From VRUE01 sp963762205 (GTDB lineage Bacteria > Actinomycetota > Thermoleophilia > Solirubrobacterales > 70-9): DNA of 64,000 nucleotides. Under the pieces are notes generated by a model that saw nothing but the letters and a program-made list of their open reading frames with translations, did not search any database and was not told the DNA's origin. Made by a program: the position numbers and the translations under genes. The stretch spans positions 744,001 to 808,000 of the forward strand of contig CAVXJZ010000002.1 of NCBI GenBank assembly GCA_963762205.1, read 5' to 3'. Shown piece by piece: positions 39,082 through 46,617 of this stretch; the first letter of the stretch is position 1, and every line of letters begins with the position of its first letter.

Positions 39082-40695
39082 TCAGGCAGGAGTCGGTGGC
39101 GGTCGGGACTCGGCTTGGAGCTCGTCGAAGCGCTTCGTCGGCAGCCGCCTGGTGAAGAGGAAGGACCCGAGGACGAGGAAGGCGGCGCCGAGGAGGGCGA
39201 TCCTGAGCGCGTCCAGCTGCGCCTCCTCGTAGGCGTCGACCAGCCGCTCGGTCGTCGCCGGGGCGAGCCCCTCCCGCTCCGCCGCCGTCCGGACCTCCTC
39301 CGCGGACACGAAGCTGGCGCCGGAGCTGACCCGGATGCTCACCTCGCGCTGCACGTCGGCGGAGATCTGCGGGTCGTCGGCGACGTTCGAGGTGAACGCC
39401 GTGACCAGGCCGCTGATCACGATCGCGCCCAGCAGCGCCGTCCCCAGCGAGGAGCCGAGCTGCTGGGCGGTGTTCTGGAGGCCGCCGGCCTCGCTGCGGT
39501 CACGGTCCTCGACCGAGGACTGCACGACGTTCCCGAGCTGGGACACGACCAGGCCCATGCCGACCCCGAGCACCCCCATCGCGACGAGGAAGGCGGTGTT
39601 GTCGAGCTGCGGTTCGATCGTGTCGAGCAGGAGCAGGACGGCGAGGAGGACAATGGCCAGGCCTGCTCGCACCAGCGTCCTCGCCGGGAACCGTTTCGCG
39701 AGCGCCGAGCCTGCCAGGGCGGTGACGAAGAGCCCAACCGAGGCGGGCAGCATGCGGGTCCCGGTTTCGAGGGCATCGAGGCCGAGGACGATCTGCAGGA
39801 AGAGCGGCACGGTGAAGAAGATCCCCATCAGGACGAGGTTCTGCGCGAGCAGCATCGAGAGGCCGCCGCGCAGGCGCGGGATCCGCAGCAGCCCCAGGTG
39901 CACGAGCGGCGCCTCCCGGCGCCGCTCCCGGCGCCGCTCCCAGGCGCCGAAGGCGACCAGGATCGCGAGGCCGAGCGCGATCACGAACGGGGTCAGCGAG
40001 AGGCCGAAGGGCTCGACCGGCGAGTCGCGGGGCAACAACCAGCCCCAGTTGCTCGCCTGCAGGACCCCGAGGACCGCGATCCCCAACCCCGCCGCGGAGA
40101 GGAGCCCCCCGATCAGGTCGAGGCCCGCGCCCGGCGCCCCCCTCTCGGGCTCCTTGATCAGCCGCACGCCGAGGACGATGCCGAGGGCGACGAGCACCTC
40201 GCCGACGAAGACGACCCGCCAGGAGAGCTCGGTCGTCGCCCAGCCGCCGAGAATCGGGCCGACCGCGATCCCGGCTCCGGCGATGCCGCCGAGCACGCCG
40301 TAGGCGAGCGCCCGGTCCTGGCCCTTGAAGTTGGTCGCCACCAGGGCGACCATCGCCGGCAGCACGAGGGCGGCGCCGATGCCCTCGAGCACGGACCAGC
40401 CCAGGGTCAGGCTGGGGACGTTCCAGGAGGCGGCGGTGAGCGCCGACCCGGATCCGTAGATGCAGAGGCCGACCGTGAATGCCCGCTTCCGCCCCCAGAG
40501 GTCACCGAGCTTGCCGCCGGTGAGCATCAGGCCCGCCATCACCAGGGCGTAGAGCGCGATCACGATCTGGATCGTCGTCACCGTGGTGTCGAAGTCCTCG
40601 ACCAGCTGGGAGATCGCGACGTTCATCACCGCCTGGTCGAGGACCATCAGGAACTGGGCCGCGCCGAGAACCGCGAGGACTCCCCATCTCGCCAT
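39082..40695 (-). CDS. MFS drug exporter, DHA2 (14-helix) family
   Basis: A 537-residue proton-coupled efflux permease of the EmrB/QacA type. The first helix holds FLMVLDQAVMNVAISQLVEDF, motif A is GGKLGDLWGRKRAF, and motif C is IAGAGIAVGPILGGWATTELSW. About fourteen hydrophobic helices can be followed. A long extracytoplasmic loop near residues 440-500 is acidic (ADDPQISADVQREVS). Substrates are probably amphipathic compounds; none can be named. No regulator is adjacent. The TAGCCT box at 40703-40708 indicates its own leaderless promoter. Confidence 0.93.
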   Translation of the reverse strand: MARWGVLAVLGAAQFLMVLDQAVMNVAISQLVEDFDTTVTTIQIVIALYALVMAGLMLTGGKLGDLWGRKRAFTVGLCIYGSGSALTAASWNVPSLTLGWSVLEGIGAALVLPAMVALVATNFKGQDRALAYGVLGGIAGAGIAVGPILGGWATTELSWRVVFVGEVLVALGIVLGVRLIKEPERGAPGAGLDLIGGLLSAAGLGIAVLGVLQASNWGWLLPRDSPVEPFGLSLTPFVIALGLAILVAFGAWERRRERRREAPLVHLGLLRIPRLRGGLSMLLAQNLVLMGIFFTVPLFLQIVLGLDALETGTRMLPASVGLFVTALAGSALAKRFPARTLVRAGLAIVLLAVLLLLDTIEPQLDNTAFLVAMGVLGVGMGLVVSQLGNVVQSSVEDRDRSEAGGLQNTAQQLGSSLGTALLGAIVISGLVTAFTSNVADDPQISADVQREVSIRVSSGASFVSAEEVRTAAEREGLAPATTERLVDAYEEAQLDALRIALLGAAFLVLGSFLFTRRLPTKRFDELQAESRPPPTPA

Positions 40696-40702
40696 GGCGG
40701 GC

Positions 40703-40708
40703 AGGCTA
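40703..40708 (-). promoter_or_regulatory. -10 element, leaderless promoter of the MFS gene
   Basis: Minus-strand TAGCCT, seven bases, then the ATG at 40693-40695. Confidence 0.45.
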
Positions 40709-40731
40709 TCCGGCCCCGGGCGCCTTCGGCG

Positions 40732-42108
40732 TCAGGCGTCCTCGGCGGGCAGGCGGCCGGAGTCGATCGCCTCCCGCAGGGCGGCATGGTCGCGTTCGTT
40801 CTGATCCGCGTAGAGGCGCGCGAACTCTGCCAGCGCCCGGTCGAAGCGCTTGCCCCCGCCAAGGTAGGCGCCGATCGCAATGGCGTCGCCGGAGCGGGCG
40901 TGGGCACGAGCCAGCGTCCAGGCGCAGAGACGCGCGTAGACCTCCATCGCGGACGGCGGCATCGCCTCGATGTCGGTCGATCCCTTGCCGTCCCAGAGCT
41001 GGCGCACGTAGAAGTCCCGCTCGACGTCGTCGATCCCGCGAACGCGGCACCAGCCGAGGAAGCTGTCGCCGGCGGCCTGCATCAGCCACTGGCCCTCGAC
41101 CACCCGCCGGCCGTGGTTGTCGAACTCGCTCGCCCCGGCGTAGGGCTCGAGCACCGAGGCCTGGGCCTCCTTGGCCTGGAGGAAGAGCGGGTCCTCGTCG
41201 TCGCGGCCGGTCAGCAGCAGGATCCAGGCGCGGGTGCCGACGCTGCCGACGCCGACCACCTTGTGGGCGACGTGCCGGAGTGTGTACCTCTCGAGCAGCC
41301 GGCGGCGATCGCCCTTCAGCGTTCCGGCGTAGCTCTCGAGAACCCCCCGGAGCATGCCTTCGACGTCGATCTTGTCGTCCTCGGGCAGCAGCTCCTCGAT
41401 CGGAACGACCAGCGGCGGCCGGCTGACGATGCGAAGATCGCCGTCGACCCGCTCGGTGAGCTTTCCCAGCGCCCGCAGGCTGTCCTTCGCGCGGGCCTTG
41501 GCGGCCCCCCTCTCGGCTTTCCTCGCCAGCTTCTGGCCTGCGTTTCGCAGCTGCCCGCGGATCGCATCTTCGTCGAGGCGCGCGTACCAGACGTCGATGT
41601 TGCGCCGAGCGGCGAAGCCGCGCATCGCCTCCCTGTACCCGCGCCCCAGGACCCTCAGCACGTCCTCGCGCCGCGCCCGCTTGAAGCCGTTCTCACGGCC
41701 GGCGATCTCGAAGCTCGCCGCGAGCCGCTTCAGGTCCCACTCCCAGGGCCCGGGAAGCGTCTCGTCGAAGTCGTTGAGGTCGAAGACGAGGCGCCGGTCG
41801 GGCGCCGCGAAGACGCCCAGGTTGGACAGGTGGGCATCGCCGCAGGCCTGCACCCGCAGGCCCGAGGTGGCGGTGACCGATAGGTCCGCCGCCATCACGG
41901 CGGCGGCGCCGCGGTAGAAGGTGAAGGGCGACACCACCATCCGCGCGTAGCGGATCGGGACCAGCTCGGGGACGCGCGACTTCGACTGGCCTTCGAGGAT
42001 CGCGACCGGGTCGTCGCGCCCACTCGAGGGCGCCCATTCCCCGTGCGAAGAGCGGGGAGCCCGCGAGCGCGCCGCCCTACCGGCGGCGGCGCGCTCGGAG
42101 GCGTCCAT
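40732..42108 (-). CDS. DUF2252 protein, kinase-like fold
   Basis: A 458-residue cytosolic protein. The opening RVPELVPIRYARMVVSPFTF, then FYRGAAAVMAADL, VQACGDAHLSNLG and VFDLNDFDETLPGP are the DUF2252 hallmarks; the GDAHxxN ... DFD arrangement resembles the catalytic and metal-binding loops of aminoglycoside/homoserine kinase-like phosphotransferases. Later HKVVGVGSVGTRAWI may be the nucleotide-side loop. Substrate unknown. It starts four bases after the acyl-CoA dehydrogenase stop, so the two form an operon, which is an unusual pairing. Confidence 0.9.
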   Translation of the reverse strand: MDASERAAAGRAARSRAPRSSHGEWAPSSGRDDPVAILEGQSKSRVPELVPIRYARMVVSPFTFYRGAAAVMAADLSVTATSGLRVQACGDAHLSNLGVFAAPDRRLVFDLNDFDETLPGPWEWDLKRLAASFEIAGRENGFKRARREDVLRVLGRGYREAMRGFAARRNIDVWYARLDEDAIRGQLRNAGQKLARKAERGAAKARAKDSLRALGKLTERVDGDLRIVSRPPLVVPIEELLPEDDKIDVEGMLRGVLESYAGTLKGDRRRLLERYTLRHVAHKVVGVGSVGTRAWILLLTGRDDEDPLFLQAKEAQASVLEPYAGASEFDNHGRRVVEGQWLMQAAGDSFLGWCRVRGIDDVERDFYVRQLWDGKGSTDIEAMPPSAMEVYARLCAWTLARAHARSGDAIAIGAYLGGGKRFDRALAEFARLYADQNERDHAALREAIDSGRLPAEDA

Positions 42109-42111
42109 GGT

Positions 42112-43338
42112 TCAGACCGTCGCCGCCGCCTGGTCCGCCTGGCTGTCCTCGGACTCCTTGGCCTTCGCTTCGGCCTCGGGAGTCACCTCGGCGCCGCGCG
42201 GCAGGAGGATTTCTTTGGCGATCACGAGGCGCTGGATCTGGCTCGTGCCCTCGTAGAGCTGCATGATCTTCGCGTCGCGCATCAGTTTCTCCACCGGGTA
42301 CTCCTTGATGAAGCCATAGCCGCCGTAGACCTGGACCGCATCGACGGTGATCTCCATCGCCGAGTCGGCGGCGAAGCGCTTCGCCATCGAGGAGACGCGG
42401 CTGTTGCGCTGGCCCTGGTCGAGCATCACCGCCGAGCTCCAGACCAGCAGGCGGGCGGCCTCGACCTTGGTCGCCATGTCGGCGATCATGAACTGGATCG
42501 CCTGGTGCATCGCGATCGGGACCCCGAACTGGATCCTTTCTTTGGAGTACTCGGTCGCGTACTCGGTCGCCGCGCGACCGATGCCGACGGCCATCGCCGA
42601 GACGCCGGGGCGGGTCCGGTCGAGGGTCATCATCGCCAGCTTGAAGCCCTTGTTTTCCTCGGCGAGCAGGTTCTCGGCCGGGATCTCGACGTCGTGGAAG
42701 GAGATGGTCGCGGTGTTCGACGCCCGCTGGCCCATCTTGTCCTCCTTCTTGTCGACCGTGACTCCGTCGAGGTCGGCGTCGACGACGAAGGCGCTGATCC
42801 CGCGATGGCCGGCCTCGGGGTCGGTCTTCGCGTAGACGGTGAAGTAGTCGGCGTAGGTGCCGTTGGTGATGAAGCACTTGGAGCCGTTGATGACGTACTT
42901 GTCGCCCTGCTTGACGGCGCGGGTCTTCATCCCGGAGACGTCGGAGCCGGCGTCGGGCTCGGTCAGGCAGAAGGAGGCCAGCTTGGGCTCCTCGCAGAGC
43001 ATCCCGAGGTACTTCTTCTTGGTCTCCTCCGAGCCGCCGAGGGCGACCGGCGCCGAGGCCAGGCCGTTGGCCATCAGCGAGGTGCCGATGCCCGAGCAGC
43101 CCCAGCCCATCTCCTCCTCGATCAGGCAGCCGGAAAGGTAGTCGAGGCCCGGGCCGCCGTAGGCCTCGGGGATGTGGGTGTTCATCAACCCGATCTCCCA
43201 GGCCTTGTCGACGATGTCCTGGGGCCAGGTGCCGTCCTTGTCGTACTCCCAGGCGACCTTCCGCATCTCTTTCTCGGCGAAGCTGTGAGCCAGCTCGCGC
43301 AGGTCCTTCTGCTCGTCGGTCAGGGTGAAGTCAACCAC
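42112..43338 (-). CDS. Acyl-CoA dehydrogenase
   Basis: A 408-residue FAD enzyme that introduces the alpha-beta double bond in acyl-CoA. The GTG at 43336-43338 is chosen because DFTLTDEQKDLRELAHSFA follows at once and an AAGGAG site lies upstream. Visible are LASFCLTEPDAGSDVSGMKT (FAD site), WxT-like VYAKTDPEAGHRGISAF, FGVPIAMHQAIQFMIADM, and the catalytic Glu in QLYEGTSQIQRLVIA near residue 375. The C-terminus has a 30-residue acidic extension. Length and order fit medium/short-chain enzymes. A TTGACTGGTCAGTCAA palindrome lies about 70 bases upstream, suggesting repression lifted by acyl-CoA. Confidence 0.93.
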   Translation of the reverse strand: MVDFTLTDEQKDLRELAHSFAEKEMRKVAWEYDKDGTWPQDIVDKAWEIGLMNTHIPEAYGGPGLDYLSGCLIEEEMGWGCSGIGTSLMANGLASAPVALGGSEETKKKYLGMLCEEPKLASFCLTEPDAGSDVSGMKTRAVKQGDKYVINGSKCFITNGTYADYFTVYAKTDPEAGHRGISAFVVDADLDGVTVDKKEDKMGQRASNTATISFHDVEIPAENLLAEENKGFKLAMMTLDRTRPGVSAMAVGIGRAATEYATEYSKERIQFGVPIAMHQAIQFMIADMATKVEAARLLVWSSAVMLDQGQRNSRVSSMAKRFAADSAMEITVDAVQVYGGYGFIKEYPVEKLMRDAKIMQLYEGTSQIQRLVIAKEILLPRGAEVTPEAEAKAKESEDSQADQAAATV

Positions 43339-43409
43339 CGGTCGGTGCTCCTTTTTTGGTCCGTTGAAGCCTTTGCGTGGGGCGCCGCCGGGGGGCGACG
43401 CGCTGCCGA

Positions 43410-43425
43410 TTGACTGGTCAGTCAA
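43410..43425. promoter_or_regulatory. Palindromic operator upstream of the acyl-CoA dehydrogenase
   Basis: TTGACTGGTCAGTCAA: 7-bp perfect arms with a two-base centre. It lies 72 bases before the dehydrogenase GTG and resembles TetR-type fatty-acid or acyl-CoA repressor sites. It differs from the TTGTAC palindrome at 17907. Confidence 0.5.
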
Positions 43426-43452
43426 CCAACCCAAAGACTAGCGGATGCGCGA

Positions 43453-43491
43453 GGACGCAGTTCCTCCCGCATAGCGGGAACAAGTGCGTCC
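43453..43491. other. Nested hairpin in a divergent promoter region
   Basis: Outer arms GGACGCA (43453-43459) and TGCGTCC (43485-43491) enclose an inner stem CCCGC-ATA-GCGGG. It lies between the operator at 43410 and the gene at 43514. It may act in DNA as a second regulator site or in RNA as a leader hairpin. Confidence 0.35.
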
Positions 43492-43513
43492 AGATGCCCC
43501 TACCCTTGAGGCG

Positions 43514-43960
43514 ATGGGCGCCATCGCGATCGACAACGGAACCGTTCTGATCCTGATCACGCTGGCCGTGGCGCCGATCGCGGCGTTTTCGTTCGGCCGC
43601 TCCGGCGGCGCCTGGCGCCGGATCGGCAAGGGGCCGCTCGCGATCGAGCAGGAGATGCCGCCGCCCCGCGGCACGGGCGCGACCGCCGCCGACCGGGCGC
43701 TGCAGGAGGCGGAGGCGAGGCAGATGCTGGAGGCGAAGTCCTACCGGCGCGTGCGGGGCGGCCGCGACCCGATCGACGTCGAGGCCGAGGTCCGGCGCCT
43801 GTTCGAGCAGGGGCCGGCCGCCGGGGCCTCGCCGGACGCCGAGCTGCGCGACGAGGTGCGGCGCCTGGTGATCGCCGGCAACGAACGGCGGCTGCGCCGC
43901 GGCGAGCCGCCGCTGGACGTCGAGGCCGAGGTCGAGCGCCAGCTCGACGAGTTTGCATAG
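43514..43960 (+). CDS. Membrane-anchored hypothetical protein
   Basis: A 148-residue protein. One N-terminal helix (VLILITLAVAPIAAFSFG, about 9-27) is followed by a soluble charged domain. A short sequence is repeated in the soluble part: DPIDVEAEVRRLFEQ at about 85-99 and PPLDVEAEVERQLDEF at the end, each before or after a basic stretch. The repeats resemble short helical motifs that bind partner proteins. No family is recognised. A -10-like TACCCT seven bases before the ATG suggests leaderless expression. The next gene starts 12 bases after its stop. Confidence 0.78.
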   Translation: MGAIAIDNGTVLILITLAVAPIAAFSFGRSGGAWRRIGKGPLAIEQEMPPPRGTGATAADRALQEAEARQMLEAKSYRRVRGGRDPIDVEAEVRRLFEQGPAAGASPDAELRDEVRRLVIAGNERRLRRGEPPLDVEAEVERQLDEFA

Positions 43961-43972
43961 GATCGAGAGGAG

Positions 43973-44311
43973 ATGACAGGAGCAGCCGAGGACAATCTCT
44001 ACGAGGTCGACGACCTGCTGGTGCAGCCGGGCACCTACTTCAACCCGCAAACCGAGGTGGTGGTGATCGTCGACGACTCGACCTCCCTCGACCAGGAGGT
44101 CTTCAACATGGAGGACTACGAGGGCGCCGACTGGGTGCGGGTCTCCGAGGACGTGCCGGTCGACGAGGACCACCGCGACCAGCTGCTCGAGGCATTCCAG
44201 ACCCACTACCACCCCGGCGCCGCGGGCTCGGTCTCCGAAACCGCGCTCGAGCAGGGAGACAACGAGCTCGACGAGGACGAGGCCGGCCAGGAGCCCGGAC
44301 GCGAGGACTGA
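43973..44311 (+). CDS. Small acidic conserved protein
   Basis: A 112-residue, strongly acidic protein: YEVDDLLVQPGTYFNPQTEV, VVVIVDDSTSLDQEVF, then ADWVRVSEDVPVDEDHRDQL and a Glu/Asp-rich tail. The middle has alternating hydrophobic residues, suggesting a small beta domain. No catalytic residues or known family. It is co-directional with the gene at 43514 and its stop overlaps the start of the peroxiredoxin remnant at 44311 (TGATG). Confidence 0.78.
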   Translation: MTGAAEDNLYEVDDLLVQPGTYFNPQTEVVVIVDDSTSLDQEVFNMEDYEGADWVRVSEDVPVDEDHRDQLLEAFQTHYHPGAAGSVSETALEQGDNELDEDEAGQEPGRED

Positions 44312-44460
44312 TGCCGGCCGAGTTGGGGCAGGAGGCGCCCGACTTCGAGCTGCGCGATCAGAACGGAGACCCGGCCAGGCTCTCCGACCCCGACCACTGC
44401 GTCGCAGAGGCGTACCGGACCTGGGGCGAGAAGTCGTGCTCGGCGCTCGCAGAGCTGTGA
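44311..44460 (+). pseudogene. Remnant of a Bcp-type peroxiredoxin gene with internal deletions
   Basis: The short frame codes 49 residues. It begins MPAELGQEAPDFELRDQNGD, the typical start of a Bcp/PrxQ peroxiredoxin, reaches ARLSD, and then jumps to PDHCVAEAYRTWGEK, which in intact enzymes lies about 70 residues further on. The catalytic Cys region (DxTPGCTxE) is missing. After WGEKS it jumps again to a short ALAEL ending. The remnant is thus non-functional as a peroxidase. It follows two + genes without a gap and converges on the exchanger gene. Confidence 0.75.
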
Positions 44461-44461
44461 G

Positions 44462-45463
44462 CTAGGCGCCCAGGGCGACGACCACGATGAAGGAGGCGTA
44501 GAGGGCGAACCAGGCGACCACCGCGGGCAGCGAGAAGCGGCTGCCCCGGCGCAGGGTCGCGTAGGCGAGCAGCCCCCCGGCGAGCCCGAGGCCGACCGAG
44601 AGGGCGGCGTCGCCGTTCAGCTTCCAGTCGGTGAAGATCAGGCCGATCCCGACCGGGATCGTCGACTGGAAGACCATCGCCCCGCTGATGTTCCCGAGGG
44701 CGAGCGAGTCCTTGCCCTCGCGGACCCAGAAGAAGCTGTTCACCTTCTCCGGCAGCTCGGTCGCCAGCGGGGCGAGGATCAGGGCCAGGACGACCGCCTC
44801 GACGCCGATGCTCGCCGCGATGTCGAGCAGCTCCTCGACGAAGAGGTGGGCGCCGCCGACCATCGCCCCCAGCCCGACCAGCAGCTGCAGCGCGCAGAGC
44901 GGCAGCGCCGGATCCGTGCGGCGCTCGCTGCGGCGCTCGAAGATCAGCGGGTCGAGGGTTGCGTGGCCCTGCGCCGCGCCGGAGCCGCGCAGGGTGAGGC
45001 GGATGTAGATCGGATAGGCGAGCAGGCAGGCGAGGCCGACGGGGACCCGCAGGGCCGCCGGCGCGCCCCAGGCGAGCGCCAGGCCGAGGGCGAAGAAGGC
45101 GAGGAAGAAGAGCAGGTCGCGCTCGAGCGTCGGCCGGTGGACGCTCAGCTCCAGGCCCTGTGCCCGCCGCCGCCGGTACAGGTAGGCGAAGAGGCCGACG
45201 AGCCCCATCGCCAGGGTGGCGAGCAGGAACGGGGCGCCGACGATCGCGCCGATCGCGACTTCGTCGGCTCCCTCGGCGGCGCCGATCAGGGCGACGATCG
45301 AGATCAGGGTCTCGGGCATCGCGGTGCCGACCGCGGCGAGAAGGCTGCCCACGGCCCCCTCCCCCATGTCGAGGCGGTGGCCGATCCACTCGACCGCGTT
45401 CGTGAAGAGCAGCGCGCCGGCGAGGATCACCGCGAAGCTGGCGAACAGGAGTACAGCGTCCAC
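44462..45463 (-). CDS. Sodium/calcium exchanger family membrane protein
   Basis: A 333-residue CaCA-superfamily antiporter with about ten helices in two inverted halves. The alpha-1 repeat is GTAMPETLISIVALIGAAEG with GAIVGAPFL; the alpha-2 repeat is LAPLATELPEKVNSFF with GNISGAMVFQSTIPVG, carrying the acidic residues that bind the cation. The central cytosolic loop is short and basic, without a regulatory domain. Direction of transport and ion preference are unknown. The gene follows a second CaCA protein on the same strand after a 19-base gap, so the two are probably cotranscribed. Confidence 0.9.
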   Translation of the reverse strand: MDAVLLFASFAVILAGALLFTNAVEWIGHRLDMGEGAVGSLLAAVGTAMPETLISIVALIGAAEGADEVAIGAIVGAPFLLATLAMGLVGLFAYLYRRRRAQGLELSVHRPTLERDLLFFLAFFALGLALAWGAPAALRVPVGLACLLAYPIYIRLTLRGSGAAQGHATLDPLIFERRSERRTDPALPLCALQLLVGLGAMVGGAHLFVEELLDIAASIGVEAVVLALILAPLATELPEKVNSFFWVREGKDSLALGNISGAMVFQSTIPVGIGLIFTDWKLNGDAALSVGLGLAGGLLAYATLRRGSRFSLPAVVAWFALYASFIVVVALGA

Positions 45464-45482
45464 CGGGGCAGCCTACGGGGGA

Positions 45483-46610
45483 TCAGGCGTAGAAGAACGC
45501 GATCCCGAAGACGACGTAGACGGCGAGCAACTGCACGCCCTCGAACCAGGTCGACTCACCGTCCTGGGTGACGTAGTTGGCGATCAGCACGGCGAGCAGG
45601 ATCGCGCCGAGCTCGAAGCCGTTGAAGACCAGCGCCAGCGGGTGCGGGCCGAGGACGAAGGAGGCGAGCACCAATGCCGGGGCGACGAAGAGCGCGACCT
45701 GCGCGCTGGACCCGATCGCGATGTTGACCGCCAGGTCCATCTTGTCCTTCCTCGCGACCAGGACCGCCACCCAGTGCTCGGCCGCGTTGCCGACGATGGC
45801 GACGACGATCGCGCCGATGAAGAACTGCGAGAGGCCCACCGATCGCGATGCCTCGCCGATCGAGCCGACCAGGACCTCGGACATCAGGCCGACCAGGATG
45901 CCCGCGATCGCCAGCGCGATCACCGAGGTGCGCACCGACCAGCCCCAGCTGTCCTCGTCCTCGTAGTCGGGGTTGAAGATGTCGCGGTGGGTCTTCAGCG
46001 AGAAGACCAGCCCCGCCACGTAGGTGGCGATCAGGACGATCGCGACGGCGAGCGAGAGATGCTCGACCGTCGAGCCGTAGTCGACGAGCTCGGCCCCCGG
46101 CTGGGGCAGGCCCTTGCCCTCGACCATCTCGAAGATCGCCGGCATCAGCAGCGCCGCGGCTGCGAGCAGCAGCATCGTCGTCTGCACGCTGACCCCTGTC
46201 CTGCTGAACGTCTGCCTCTCGCGGCCGATGCCGCCGGCCAACATCGCGCCCCCGAGCACGAGCAGGATGTTGCCGAGGATCGAGCCGACGATCGAGGCCT
46301 TGACGACCTCGTGCAGACCCTGCCCGAGGGCGAAGAGGGCGATGATCAGCTCCGGCGCGTTGCCGAAGGTGACGTTGAGCAGGCCTCCGATCCCGGGCCC
46401 GGAGCGCGCCGCGAGCTCCTCGGTGGCGCGGCCCATCAGCGCCGCCGTCGGGATGATGCCGAGTGCCGCCGCCGCGAAGACCAGCCCGGCGGAGGCGTCG
46501 GCGAGCTCGAGCCCGACGGCCGCCGGGATCAGCGGCACCAGCAGGTAGGGCCAGCCGTAGGGGCTGCGCAGGAAGGCGGCGTTCAGCCGGGGCGTTCCGC
46601 CGCCTTCCAC
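45483..46610 (-). CDS. Calcium/proton exchanger (CaCA superfamily, Cax-like)
   Basis: A 375-residue antiporter. Start GTG at 46608-46610, seven bases after the lipoprotein stop. The alpha-1 repeat is GGLLNVTFGNAPELIIALFAL with GSILGNILLVLGG, and the alpha-2 repeat is AIVVAIVGNAAEHWVAVLVA with NIAIGSSAQVALFV; the GNxxE signatures are those of the Cax family, which exports Ca2+ in exchange for H+. The middle loop is acidic (NPDYEDEDSWG). It lies between the lipoprotein gene and the second exchanger, on one strand. Confidence 0.93.
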   Translation of the reverse strand: MEGGGTPRLNAAFLRSPYGWPYLLVPLIPAAVGLELADASAGLVFAAAALGIIPTAALMGRATEELAARSGPGIGGLLNVTFGNAPELIIALFALGQGLHEVVKASIVGSILGNILLVLGGAMLAGGIGRERQTFSRTGVSVQTTMLLLAAAALLMPAIFEMVEGKGLPQPGAELVDYGSTVEHLSLAVAIVLIATYVAGLVFSLKTHRDIFNPDYEDEDSWGWSVRTSVIALAIAGILVGLMSEVLVGSIGEASRSVGLSQFFIGAIVVAIVGNAAEHWVAVLVARKDKMDLAVNIAIGSSAQVALFVAPALVLASFVLGPHPLALVFNGFELGAILLAVLIANYVTQDGESTWFEGVQLLAVYVVFGIAFFYA

Positions 46611-46617
46611 CCTCGCC

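Noticed and set aside
38776..41883. A 1035-codon open frame on the + strand
   Set aside because: It is antisense to the MFS exporter and DUF2252 genes, both with full family motifs; composition is charged and low in complexity.
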